DNA of 17,867 bases from Clostridium sp. CAG:575 (GTDB lineage: Bacteria > Bacillota > Clostridia > TANB77 > CAG-508), in the NCBI GenBank assembly GCA_000435535.1, contig FR884544.1, positions 1-17,867 of the forward strand, given 5' to 3'. The stretch's first letter is position 1. Each line of letters begins with the position of its first letter. The position numbers were made by a program, and so were the translations under genes. Under the pieces are notes generated by a model. That model had not been told where the DNA came from and did not search any database. It saw nothing but the letters and a program-made list of their open reading frames with translations. Positions 7,107 through 14,462 of the stretch are shown here, piece after piece.

Positions 7107-7134
7107 ATTATATAGATTAGTATTTCTATATAAT
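7107..7134. promoter_or_regulatory. Perfect inverted repeat overlapping a possible -10 box
   Basis: A 10-bp perfect inverted repeat, ATTATATAGA (7107-7116) and TCTATATAAT (7125-7134), with an 8-base centre. It lies 16 bases upstream of the RNHCP gene start, and its right arm contains TATAAT (7129-7134), a possible -10 box. It could be an operator for a dimeric repressor, or an RNA hairpin. Being entirely AT-rich in an AT-rich genome, it may also be chance. Confidence 0.4.
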
Positions 7135-7150
7135 TAGTTATGCAATAATT

Positions 7151-7468
7151 ATGATAAAAGATAGTAGATTTACAGAAATAGACGAAGAATTTGTATGTGA
7201 AAATTGTGGAAAAAAAGTTCCAAAGTTAGGATATTCATGCAGAAATCATTGCCCATATTGTTTGCATTCAAAACATGTTGATAAAAATCCAGGTGACAGA
7301 GCAGAAGAGTGCCATGGGGATTTAGAACCAGTGGGTTTGGAAATTAATAGCAAAAAAGGTTATGTAATTATTTTTAAATGTAAAAAATGTGGAGCTATTA
7401 GAAAAAATAAAGCAGCTAAAGATGATGATATGAATTTGTTGATAGAATTAAGTAGCAAGCATGAGTAA
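7151..7468 (+). CDS. RNHCP-domain zinc-ribbon protein
   Basis: A 105-residue protein of the RNHCP family, named for its conserved Arg-Asn-His-Cys-Pro core, seen here at residues 31-35. Cysteines: C16-x2-C19, C30, C34, C37, C54 and a C77-x2-C80 ribbon near the C-terminus, consistent with two zinc sites. Also seen: the family segment HSKHVDKNPGDRAEECHG. No function is established for the family; nucleic-acid binding is a guess from the zinc ribbons. The start has no good ribosome binding site: the ATG at 7151 is preceded by AT-rich bases only, and the predicted transcription start from the TATAAT at 7129 would leave a leader of about 10 bases. It converges on the U32 peptidase gene with a shared terminator. 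Confidence 0.88.
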   Translation: MIKDSRFTEIDEEFVCENCGKKVPKLGYSCRNHCPYCLHSKHVDKNPGDRAEECHGDLEPVGLEINSKKGYVIIFKCKKCGAIRKNKAAKDDDMNLLIELSSKHE

Positions 7469-7531
7469 AATTTATTAATAAGATAATAGATGATTATATG
7501 GAGATTTACCAAAGTAAGTTTTTCTACAAAT

Positions 7532-7590
7532 AAAAAAACGGACATTGAAAATATTTGTATATACACAAATACTTTTAAGTCCGTTTTTAT
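7532..7590. terminator. Bidirectional terminator between convergent genes
   Basis: A long hairpin: outer stem AAAAACGGAC (7534-7543) with GTCCGTTTTT (7579-7588), and inner stem TATTTGT (7552-7558) with ACAAATA (7565-7571). The A-run on the left and T-run on the right give a U-tail in either direction, so it can end both the RNHCP gene (plus) and the U32 peptidase gene (minus). Confidence 0.88.
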
Positions 7591-7637
7591 AATATATAGT
7601 GAAAATCAATTTCTAGTACATTTCCGTATAATATAAA

Positions 7638-10106
7638 TTATATAGTTCTATTTAAATTTCCATTAGTGTAGCATTTGCCTTCTAATCTTTTTCCAGCTTT
7701 AACTTGAGAAATTACAGAATTCATTTCATTAATAGATTCATCAAGAAAATCAACACGTGCACAATTTATAACATAACCTTGAGAATTAAAATCCTCTAAA
7801 GCCAAAGAAGTAATTTTGCTATTATATATAGTAGAAACAGTTTGAATATTATCAAACAAAATACGGAAATCCATACCAAGTCTGTCATGTAAAAAATATT
7901 TGTGATTAGACTTGCATTTTGCATCACAAGTAGGGTAACATTTATTTGCTTTACCTAAAACACAATAATTCATATTCATTAATGGAGTATTTCCATATAC
8001 TATTAATTCATTTGGAAGAGTTGCATTCATTAAAGTAAGCATTGTAGACTTATCTAATTCAGGAGAAATAGTAAATCTATTTAAATTTAATTTTTTTAAT
8101 TCAGAAACACTATAACTATTAAAAATATTTAAAGTATAGTTTCCAATCAATTCAAAATCTTTGTAATTAGAGTCATTAATGATATTTTCAAGTAGTTTTA
8201 AATTTGATAAATTAGAAATTACAAATCCTTTTATTTTATAGTTTTTAAGTGTATTTTCAATTATTGCAAAAAATAGATTTCTATAATTTGCCTTAATAAT
8301 TGTAGGCATATAAATATATAAATTTCCTTTTTCTTGTAGAGTATTTAAAATTGATTCATATTTTTGGTTTGCAAAGTATTTTAAAGGAATGTATATATTA
8401 TCAATATTTTCTAATTTAGAATAGTCAAAATCCATATTAAAAATATTTAACAAAGCAGAAATAGAATTTTTATTTTCACTATTCAAAATAAGATTATTGT
8501 TAACGCAACAATTTTGTTTTGAATTTAAACAATTATAATGCGAATTCACTTTTGATGGAGAAACTCTTACAATTTGCTTGCAAGCAAAATTATAAACTTC
8601 ATCTAAAGCATTTCTTCTTAATTCATTCAAAACACTAAATTTAGGAACAAATACATCATTTTCCAAATCTACATCAATATGTTTAAATTCATAAAGAGAA
8701 TCAGTAGTTTTATTTAATTGAGCTAAAACTTTTTCTATTTCAAGAGGTCTATTTTGAGCCTGTTCTGGAATAATATCTGATTTACAATGGATAGAGAGGT
8801 CTTTGTAAATTGGAATATCATTTGCAGAACTAACAAACAAATCAATAGGAACCCCTTTTTTAATTACAATTTTAGCATATAATTCAACTTTTCTATTTTC
8901 CTTTTGAATACTGTTAGTAGCAATTGAATTTAGACGCTCAGAAGACATTTTAAAAACAGAATCTCCCAGATGAATATTACCTTTCATTCTACCAATAGTG
9001 ACAGTTTGATTAATGCTAGTATCTTTTATATTTTTATCTTTAACCATTAACTCAGAAATATGATATGAACCAGTTTCATTTTCAAAAGCAACGGTGTCTC
9101 CAATAGCAATTTTTTCTTGTAATTTTATAGTAACATATCCTTTATTAGAATTATATTTTTCAACTTTACCAAGGAATAATCCCATATTATTTGGCTTATT
9201 TTTATAAACTAAATTTTTATTAGATTCAGTTGATAAATGACCAGAAGATGACATTCCACGATTAAATACTTGGAGTAAATCTTTTTTGTCTTGTTCATCA
9301 ATAACATAAGGTCTATCAGACTCAGCTAAATCAATATACTTTCTATAAAATCTAGTAACAGTAGCAACATATTCAGGGCTTTTCATTCTACCTTCAATTT
9401 TTAAACATGTAACACCAGCATTTATCATATTAGGAATGTAATCTAAACCACATAAATCTCTGGTACTTAGAAGATAGCCTTTATCAATGCTTTTTTTATC
9501 TTCTAATAATTGATAAGGAAGTCTACAAGGTTGAGCACATTTTCCACGGTTGCCAGAACGACCGCCAATCATACTAGAGAATAGACATTGTCCTGAATAA
9601 GAAATACATAAAGCACCATGTATAAAACACTCAATTTCAACACTAGAATTTTTGCAGATATATTCAATTTCTTGCATAGAAAGTTCACGAGAAAGAACCA
9701 CTCTTTTAAATCCAAGTTCTTGTAATTCTAGTACACCTTGAAGATTATGTACAGTCATTTGAGTACTTGCATGTATTGCTAAATCTGGAAAAGACTTAAT
9801 CAATGTTTTTGCAAGACCTAAATCTTGTATAATAATTGAATCAATACCAAATTCATATGCTTTTTTTGCTAAATTAAAAGCATCATCAAATTCGTCATTT
9901 TTAATTAGGGTGTTTAAAGTTAAATTTGTTTTAACACCACGTGTCTTTGCATATATAATTGCTTTTTTTAGTTCTTCTAAAGAAAAATTAGAAGCATAAG
10001 CCCTTGCACTAAAAAAATCTGCTCCAAAATATACACTGTTTGCACCATTTTGAACAGCCGCTTTTAAACATTCAAAATTGCCAACAGGAGCTAGTAAATC
10101 TATCAT
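7638..10106 (-). CDS. U32 family peptidase / RlhA-like protein with DUF3656-type extension
   Basis: An 822-residue protein of the U32 family. Residues about 1-270 are the TIM-barrel-like core: MIDLLAPVGNFECLKAAVQNGANSVYFG start, then IHASTQMTVHN and ELGFKRVVLSRELS. Cysteines C167, C174, C190 and C194 (FIHGALC, SGQC, GKCAQPC) fit the iron-sulphur site of this family. The middle (about 290-500) is beta-rich and matches the extension usually called DUF3656; a second Cys-rich patch (NKCYPTCDAKC) lies in the C-terminal region. Family members include collagenase-like peptidases and RlhA, which hydroxylates C2501 of 23S rRNA; the iron-sulphur cysteines make an RNA-modifying role at least as likely as proteolysis. 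The chosen ATG has AGAAAGGA about 12 bases upstream and matches the family's MxLLAPxG start; an earlier ATG would add 14 unsupported residues. Confidence 0.88.
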   Translation of the reverse strand: MIDLLAPVGNFECLKAAVQNGANSVYFGADFFSARAYASNFSLEELKKAIIYAKTRGVKTNLTLNTLIKNDEFDDAFNLAKKAYEFGIDSIIIQDLGLAKTLIKSFPDLAIHASTQMTVHNLQGVLELQELGFKRVVLSRELSMQEIEYICKNSSVEIECFIHGALCISYSGQCLFSSMIGGRSGNRGKCAQPCRLPYQLLEDKKSIDKGYLLSTRDLCGLDYIPNMINAGVTCLKIEGRMKSPEYVATVTRFYRKYIDLAESDRPYVIDEQDKKDLLQVFNRGMSSSGHLSTESNKNLVYKNKPNNMGLFLGKVEKYNSNKGYVTIKLQEKIAIGDTVAFENETGSYHISELMVKDKNIKDTSINQTVTIGRMKGNIHLGDSVFKMSSERLNSIATNSIQKENRKVELYAKIVIKKGVPIDLFVSSANDIPIYKDLSIHCKSDIIPEQAQNRPLEIEKVLAQLNKTTDSLYEFKHIDVDLENDVFVPKFSVLNELRRNALDEVYNFACKQIVRVSPSKVNSHYNCLNSKQNCCVNNNLILNSENKNSISALLNIFNMDFDYSKLENIDNIYIPLKYFANQKYESILNTLQEKGNLYIYMPTIIKANYRNLFFAIIENTLKNYKIKGFVISNLSNLKLLENIINDSNYKDFELIGNYTLNIFNSYSVSELKKLNLNRFTISPELDKSTMLTLMNATLPNELIVYGNTPLMNMNYCVLGKANKCYPTCDAKCKSNHKYFLHDRLGMDFRILFDNIQTVSTIYNSKITSLALEDFNSQGYVINCARVDFLDESINEMNSVISQVKAGKRLEGKCYTNGNLNRTI

Positions 10107-10171
10107 TTTAAATTCATTCCTTTCTGTATTTTTAAAGACAATTTGCAATAATTTCTTATTGTACCAAAGAA

Positions 10172-10180
10172 ATTATAACA
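10172..10180 (-). promoter_or_regulatory. Extended -10 promoter of the U32 gene
   Basis: On the minus strand, TGT followed by TATAAT (10177-10172) is an extended -10 element about 65 bases before the chosen start codon. No good -35 box at 17 bases; TTGTCA lies only 8 bases upstream, too close to serve. The gap 10107-10346 holds this promoter and the rubrerythrin promoter. Confidence 0.5.
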
Positions 10181-10287
10181 TTTTTTGACAATAAAGTATA
10201 CAAAAATAAATAATATTGTTGATTTTAAATAAAAATTCTACTACAGTTCATTAAGAAAATATAATGAGATCATATTGAAAAAATATA

Positions 10288-10316
10288 TTGACAAATAAAA
10301 TCTTTTAATATAAACT
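10288..10316 (+). promoter_or_regulatory. Promoter of the rubrerythrin gene
   Basis: A perfect TTGACA at 10288-10293. At a 17-base spacing the -10 is TAAACT (10311-10316); TATAAA at 10309-10314 is an alternative with a 15-base spacer. I looked for a PerR-like operator (TTATAAT-N-ATTATAA) in the leader and did not find one. Confidence 0.6.
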
Positions 10317-10346
10317 AAGTGAAAATATAAAAAGGAGGAAATTAGA

Positions 10347-10886
10347 ATGGAATTAAAAGGATCAAAAACAGAAAAAAATTTAATGGAAGCATTTGCTGGA
10401 GAATCACAAGCAAGAAATAAATACACATACTTTGCAAGTAAAGCAAAAAAGGAAGGATATGAACAAATAGCAGCAATATTCCAAGAAACAGCAGACAATG
10501 AAAAGGAACATGCAAAAATGTGGTTTAAATTATTACAAGGTGGAGATATAAAATCAACAGAAGAAAATTTAAAAGCAGCAGCAGAAGGAGAAAACTATGA
10601 ATGGACAGATATGTATGACAGAATGGCACAAGAAGCAAAAGAAGAAGGATTTGACCATATAGCATATTTATTCTCAGCAGTAGCAAAAATAGAAAAAGAA
10701 CATGAACAAAGATATTTAAAATTATTAGAAAACGTAGAAAATGGATTAGTATTTAGTAAAGATGGAGACAGAATTTGGAAATGCAGAAACTGTGGACACA
10801 TTGTAATTGGAAAAAATGCACCAGAAATTTGTCCAGTATGTGCACATCCAAAAGCATACTTTGAAATAAAAGCAGAAAATTATTAA
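10347..10886 (+). CDS. rbr: Rubrerythrin
   Basis: Cytoplasmic peroxide-reducing di-iron protein of anaerobes, 179 residues. The N-terminal ferritin-like four-helix bundle (1-135) carries E19, E52-x2-H55 and E116-x2-H119, in the segments [23 protein letters not shown] and IEKEHEQRY. The C-terminal rubredoxin-like domain (about 143-177) has C146-x2-C149 and C162-x2-C165 (CRNCGH, CPVCAHP), which bind a single iron. Length and domain order are standard. The start follows AAGGAGG. It has its own promoter and a strong terminator, so it is a single-gene unit. Electron donors (NADH-rubredoxin oxidoreductase or similar) are not encoded in the window. Known family role: scavenging hydrogen peroxide during air exposure. 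Confidence 0.97.
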   Translation: MELKGSKTEKNLMEAFAGESQARNKYTYFASKAKKEGYEQIAAIFQETADNEKEHAKMWFKLLQGGDIKSTEENLKAAAEGENYEWTDMYDRMAQEAKEEGFDHIAYLFSAVAKIEKEHEQRYLKLLENVENGLVFSKDGDRIWKCRNCGHIVIGKNAPEICPVCAHPKAYFEIKAENY

Positions 10887-10969
10887 TAATATTATTAATT
10901 ATATTAAGTACAGTTATATATTATGAATTATGTATGAAAATTATATAACTTCCATGATATATATAAAGC

Positions 10970-11002
10970 AAAACCAGTATATTAAAATATACTGGTTTTT
11001 TT
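10970..11002 (+). terminator. Terminator of the rubrerythrin gene
   Basis: A 14-bp perfect stem pairs 10970-10983 (AAAACCAGTATATT) with 10986-10999; the real loop will be about 4-6 bases as the central AT pairs open. A seven-T run (10996-11002) follows the GG. It isolates rbr from the next operon. Confidence 0.88.
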
Positions 11003-11089
11003 GAAGTAAATTTAATATAAAATGTAAAAAATAATCAAATATAAATGTGAGAATTGTTTAAAAAGCAAAAATAATCATAATAAATCTTA

Positions 11090-11118
11090 TTGCTTTTGAT
11101 AAGTGTTAATGATATAAT
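11090..11118 (+). promoter_or_regulatory. Promoter of the rsmE-gmk operon
   Basis: TTGCTT (11090-11095), a 17-base spacer ending in TGA, and perfect TATAAT (11113-11118), so both a -35 and an extended -10 are present. The -35 lies in the right arm of an 8-bp inverted repeat (AAAAGCAA at 11061-11068, TTGCTTTT at 11090-11097) that could bind a regulator. Predicted transcription starts near 11125, giving a leader of about 70 bases that contains the palindromic element at 11135-11181. Confidence 0.72.
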
Positions 11119-11134
11119 GTACAAAACTAAAATC

Positions 11135-11181
11135 TGTCCCAGTGGGACAAAAATGACCCATAAGAACCGTCCCTTTGGGAC
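11135..11181. repeat. REP-like GC-rich palindromic element in the rsmE leader
   Basis: Two short hairpins: TGTCCC-AGT-GGGACA (11135-11149) and GTCCC-TTT-GGGAC (11169-11181), separated by ATGACCCATAAGAACC. Its GC content is clearly higher than everything around it. Related GAACCGTCCC/GGGACGGTTC-containing palindromes are, from memory, scattered in other Firmicutes genomes, like REP elements mobilised by RAYT transposases. No second copy occurs in this window. The second hairpin ends only 3 bases before the AAAGGAG site of rsmE. Confidence 0.5.
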
Positions 11182-11194
11182 AAAAGGAGAAATT

Positions 11195-11956
11195 ATGCCA
11201 AAATATTTTGTAAAGAATGAACAAATAAATCAAAATCAAATAGATATACTTGGACAAGATGTAAATCATATAAAAAATGTACTAAGGATGAGAATTGGTG
11301 ATACATTAGAATTATGTAATTGTGATACACAAGAAAATTATAATTGTGAAATTGTTAATATAGAAAAAGAAAAAATACAATGTGAAATTTTAGAAAAAAT
11401 AGAGCAAAAAGTAGAATCAAATGTAGAAGTTACGATATTTCAAGGACTACCAAAAGGGGACAAAATGGAATATATAATACAAAAGGCAGTAGAACTAGGA
11501 ACTTTTGATATAACACCAGTAGAAATGAAAAGATGTGTTGTAAAATTAAATGAAAAAGACAAAATAAAAAAAATAGAAAGATGGCAAAAAATATCTGAGG
11601 GAGCAGCTAAACAATGTGGAAGAAATATAATCCCTACAATAAATAATGTAATAAATGTAAAAAATATTTGTAATCAAATTCCAAATTATGATATAGTGTT
11701 AGTGGCTTATGAAAAAGAGAACAAAAATACTTTAAAAAATGAATTAGAAAATTTAAAAAATATGGTAAAAGAGACAAAACAAGAAAAAATAAAAATAGCA
11801 GTTGTAATTGGTCCAGAAGGAGGACTAGAAGAACAAGATGTTAAAATGTTAAAAGAAAATAATGCTAAGGTAATAACACTTGGAAAAAGAATTTTAAGAA
11901 CAGAAACAGTAGCATTAAATACTTTAAGTATTATAATGTATGAACTAGAAGCTTAG
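11195..11956 (+). CDS. rsmE: 16S rRNA (uracil-1498-N3)-methyltransferase
   Basis: Methylates N3 of U1498 in 16S rRNA using S-adenosylmethionine. The 253-residue protein has a PUA-like N-terminal domain (MPKYFVKNEQ, HIKNVLRMRIGDTLEL) and a C-terminal SPOUT domain with the trefoil knot: KGDKMEYIIQKAVELG (87-102), ISEGAAKQCGR (133-143), VVIGPEGGLEEQDV (203-216) and LGKRILRTETVALNTL (229-244). All are family signatures and the length is normal. The chosen ATG follows AAAAGGAG and matches the MPxYFV family start; the frame is open upstream to a TTG at 11090, but that stretch is the -35 box and leader, not protein. In many Clostridia prmA precedes rsmE; here it does not. First gene of a probable six-gene operon. 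Confidence 0.95.
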   Translation: MPKYFVKNEQINQNQIDILGQDVNHIKNVLRMRIGDTLELCNCDTQENYNCEIVNIEKEKIQCEILEKIEQKVESNVEVTIFQGLPKGDKMEYIIQKAVELGTFDITPVEMKRCVVKLNEKDKIKKIERWQKISEGAAKQCGRNIIPTINNVINVKNICNQIPNYDIVLVAYEKENKNTLKNELENLKNMVKETKQEKIKIAVVIGPEGGLEEQDVKMLKENNAKVITLGKRILRTETVALNTLSIIMYELEA

Positions 11957-11997
11957 GCATAAAAAGTTATAGACTAAATTTTTATAACATAGTTTGA

Positions 11998-12903
11998 ATG
12001 ATAGAGAGGAATGTGAAAAATTTGAAAGAAGTAGACGAAAAAACAATGAAGGATGTATATGCAAATATAGTAAAAGCAATTTTAGTTATTTTCTATTTTT
12101 TAATAGTAAATTTAGCATATGAAAACGTTAATATAGAAACACTAAATAGAGGAATACAACTATTTACAATGATATTTTTGTTTATTACTATTTTTATTTT
12201 TGAAATATCATATAAAAAAGATGATACGAAATTGGCAATAGAAGGAATTGAATTATTAGTATTATCATTTATAACATTAACAATAGACCATGTTATAACT
12301 AAATATCATTTTGAACTTAAGCCATATGCTTTAGTTATATCATATGTATATGCAATTTATTTTATTTTAAAAGGAATAGTAATATACACAAAAGGAAGAA
12401 AACAATATGCAGACAGTTTAAGTGATATAAGAGAGATTGTAAAAAAAGAAGAACCTGCTAAAAAGGAAGCTACAAAGAAATCAAAGGTGGATATTGAAGA
12501 ACTAAATAAAAAAGAAGAAAATGAAAAAGAAAACAAAAAAGAGAATGAGAAAGAAAATAAAATAGAAGAGAAACAAACTAAAAGCAAAAAAGAAAATACA
12601 CAGCCTAAGACAACTAGAAAAACAACTGCAAAAAAGACAACAGAAAGTACGAAAAAGACAATAGAAAATAAAGAGACAACTAAAAAGACATCTACTAAGA
12701 AAACAACAACATCAACCAAAAAAACTACAACAAAAAAATCATCAAAAACAGAAATTAAAGATGATAAAGAAAAGATAAAAGACAATAATAATGATAATAA
12801 AGATAGTACAGAAATGAAAAGTGAAACAACAAAAAGAACAACAAAGAAGCAAGTAAGTAATTCTGAAGAATCTATTAAAAATGATATAAAAGAGGGTAAA
12901 TAA
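11998..12903 (+). CDS. Four-helix membrane protein with Lys/Thr/Glu-rich tail
   Basis: I do not recognise a named family. Up to 301 residues: four predicted membrane helices at about 25-41, 52-70, 82-99 and 109-130, then a charged low-complexity tail from about 150 to the end, with runs such as KENKKENEKENK and repeated KKTT/TKKT units. The tail is presumably cytoplasmic or wall-facing and disordered; its strong positive charge could bind nucleic acid or anionic polymer. The start is uncertain: ATG 11998 lacks a ribosome binding site, while AGAGAGGA at 12003-12010 better serves GTG 12013 or TTG 12022, which would remove 5-8 residues. It begins 41 bases after rsmE and ends one base before yicC, so it is part of the operon. 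The tail probably varies quickly between strains. Confidence 0.78.
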   Translation: MIERNVKNLKEVDEKTMKDVYANIVKAILVIFYFLIVNLAYENVNIETLNRGIQLFTMIFLFITIFIFEISYKKDDTKLAIEGIELLVLSFITLTIDHVITKYHFELKPYALVISYVYAIYFILKGIVIYTKGRKQYADSLSDIREIVKKEEPAKKEATKKSKVDIEELNKKEENEKENKKENEKENKIEEKQTKSKKENTQPKTTRKTTAKKTTESTKKTIENKETTKKTSTKKTTTSTKKTTTKKSSKTEIKDDKEKIKDNNNDNKDSTEMKSETTKRTTKKQVSNSEESIKNDIKEGK

Positions 12904-12904
12904 A

Positions 12905-13783
12905 ATGAAAAGTATGACAGGATATGGGAAAAGTATCTTAGCAAAAGAAAAAAGGGAATATCAAGTAGAAATAAAAACAGTCAACCATAGATATTTAGAT
13001 ATTTCTATAAAAATGCCAAAAATTTTGAGCTATTTAGAAGAACAAATAAAAAAAGAAATATCATCAAAAATAAAAAGAGGAAAAGTTGACGTCTTTATTA
13101 CATTTGAAAATAATAGTGAAGAAGGCAAAAATATAAAAATAAATAAAGAGTTAGCCAAAGTTTATATTAATGAATTAAGACAATTAGCTGATGAAGAAAA
13201 TTTAACAAAAGAAATACCTGTTATGGAAATAGCTAAATTACCAGATATATTATCAATAAAAATAGACCAAGAAGATGAAAAGATAAAACAAGAAATGCTA
13301 GAAGCGGTAAGCAATGCAACAGAAAGTTTAAATCAAATGAAAAAGATAGAAGGAGACAAAATAGGACAAGATTTAAACAGAAGAATAGATAAAATTGAAA
13401 GTAAGATTGAAGAAATATCTAAAAAATCTACTGGACTTATTGAAGAATATGTAGTAAAATTAGAAAAGAGAATACAAGAAATATTAAAAACAGAAGAAAT
13501 TGACAAATCAAGAATTGCACAAGAAGTTGTCATTTATGCTGATAAATGTTCTATAGAAGAAGAAATAACAAGAATGAAAAGTCATATATATCAATTTAGA
13601 ACTTTAATTAGTAGTGATACAGCAGAAACAATAGGAAAAAAACTAGATTTTATAATACAAGAAATGAACCGCGAAACAAACACAATAGGTTCAAAATCAA
13701 ATAGTTTAGATATAACAAATGGAGTTATAGATATAAAAACAGAATTAGAAGACATAAGAGAACAAATACAAAATATAGAATAG
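12905..13783 (+). CDS. yicC: YicC/YloC family endoribonuclease
   Basis: A 292-residue member of the YicC family, reported as an RNA endonuclease involved in sRNA turnover in Escherichia coli. Seen: N-terminal SMTGYG (3-8), VNHRYLDISIKMP (about 26-38), the central coiled helical region, and the C-terminal conserved block DKCSIEEEITRMKSHIYQF, then GKKLDFIIQEMNRETNTIGSK and REQIQNIE. Length and motif order are standard. The AAAGAGGG ribosome binding site lies within the end of the preceding gene, and the ATG is one base after its stop, implying coupling. It is followed by remA, as in many Firmicutes (yloC-remA-gmk-rpoZ in Bacillus subtilis). Confidence 0.95.
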   Translation: MKSMTGYGKSILAKEKREYQVEIKTVNHRYLDISIKMPKILSYLEEQIKKEISSKIKRGKVDVFITFENNSEEGKNIKINKELAKVYINELRQLADEENLTKEIPVMEIAKLPDILSIKIDQEDEKIKQEMLEAVSNATESLNQMKKIEGDKIGQDLNRRIDKIESKIEEISKKSTGLIEEYVVKLEKRIQEILKTEEIDKSRIAQEVVIYADKCSIEEEITRMKSHIYQFRTLISSDTAETIGKKLDFIIQEMNRETNTIGSKSNSLDITNGVIDIKTELEDIREQIQNIE

Positions 13784-13798
13784 AAAGGAATGATGATT

Positions 13799-14071
13799 AT
13801 GCAATTAATCAACATAGGATTTGGAAATATTGTTTCAGCAGACAGAATTGTTGCAATTGTAAGTCCAGAATCAGCTCCAATAAAAAGAATGGTACAAGAA
13901 GCAAAAGACAATAAGACAGCAGTAGATGCAACATGTGGTAGAAGAACAAGAGCTGTAATAATAACAGATTCAGGACATATTATATTATCTGCAGTACAGC
14001 CAGAAACTGTAGCAGGAAGATTTGGAAAAGATGCTACAACAGTAGCAAGTCCAATATCAGATGAAGAATAA
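13799..14071 (+). CDS. remA: Extracellular matrix regulator RemA (DUF370)
   Basis: A 90-residue DNA-binding regulator; in Bacillus subtilis RemA forms ring-shaped oligomers and activates biofilm-matrix and osmoprotection genes. Seen: [37 protein letters not shown] at the start, then [27 protein letters not shown], nearly invariant in the family. The chosen ATG gives 9 bases to AAAGGA and the usual [10 protein letters not shown] start; ATGs at 13790 and 13793 are too close to that site. Lying between yicC and rpoZ it keeps the conserved neighbourhood. Whether it controls a matrix here is unknown; in anaerobic Clostridia its targets are largely uncharacterised. Confidence 0.95.
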   Translation: MQLINIGFGNIVSADRIVAIVSPESAPIKRMVQEAKDNKTAVDATCGRRTRAVIITDSGHIILSAVQPETVAGRFGKDATTVASPISDEE

Positions 14072-14086
14072 CTTAGGAGGTAAAAA

Positions 14087-14377
14087 ATGATAGTAAAACC
14101 AACAGTAACAGAATTATTAAGAAAGGCAAAAAATAGATATGAGCTAATTATAGCTACATCTAGAAGAGCAAGACAAATTGCAATGGGAGAAAAACCATTA
14201 ACTAATGTTGATGAAAAATCACCAGTTACAATAGCAGCAAATGAAATTGCAGAAGGAAAAGTGAATATTATTAGAGATGAAAATGAAGAGAATGAAGAAA
14301 ACATGGAAAATGTAGAAAATGCAGAAGAAACAACAAAAACAGTAGATGATACTGAAAATAAAATAGAAAATGAATAA
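14087..14377 (+). CDS. rpoZ: RNA polymerase omega subunit with acidic tail
   Basis: The small subunit that assists assembly and stability of RNA polymerase. Of 96 residues, 1-63 are the conserved core: MIVKPTVTELLRKAKNRYELIIATSRRARQIAMG, then SPVTIAANEIAEGKV. Residues 64-96 form a Glu/Asn-rich low-complexity tail (NEENEENMENVENAEE) that is longer than in many orthologues (often 65-75 residues in total). A GGAGG site sits 7 bases upstream of the ATG, 15 bases after remA. In Bacillus subtilis and most relatives gmk comes before rpoZ; here rpoZ directly follows remA. Confidence 0.93.
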   Translation: MIVKPTVTELLRKAKNRYELIIATSRRARQIAMGEKPLTNVDEKSPVTIAANEIAEGKVNIIRDENEENEENMENVENAEETTKTVDDTENKIENE

Positions 14378-14462
14378 AATGGTTATAGGAACCTGTAATA
14401 CCTAAATATAAGTAAGGAGAATGTGATTTAAAGTATAAAATTAAAAATCATATAGTAAAACT

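Noticed and set aside
10255..10285. A possible PerR or similar operator upstream of rubrerythrin
   Set aside because: Only ATGA-GA-TCAT with four-base arms is symmetric, and the flanks do not match a PerR box. Too weak to call.
11090..11194. A 35-codon N-terminal extension of RsmE from a TTG
   Set aside because: The stretch contains the -35 and -10 boxes and the palindromic element, the family starts at MPxYFV, and AAAAGGAG stands right before the ATG at 11195.
12357..12944. A 195-codon open frame on the minus strand, rich in Phe, Leu, Val and Ser
   Set aside because: It is the mirror of the Lys/Thr-rich tail on the plus strand (AAA and ACA codons read backwards as TTT and TGT). It has no ribosome binding site and resembles a membrane protein only through composition.
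13591..14304. A 237-codon open frame on the minus strand, hydrophobic and Ser-rich
   Set aside because: It lies opposite yicC, remA and rpoZ, whose conserved motifs prove the plus-strand reading. No start signal or family match is visible.
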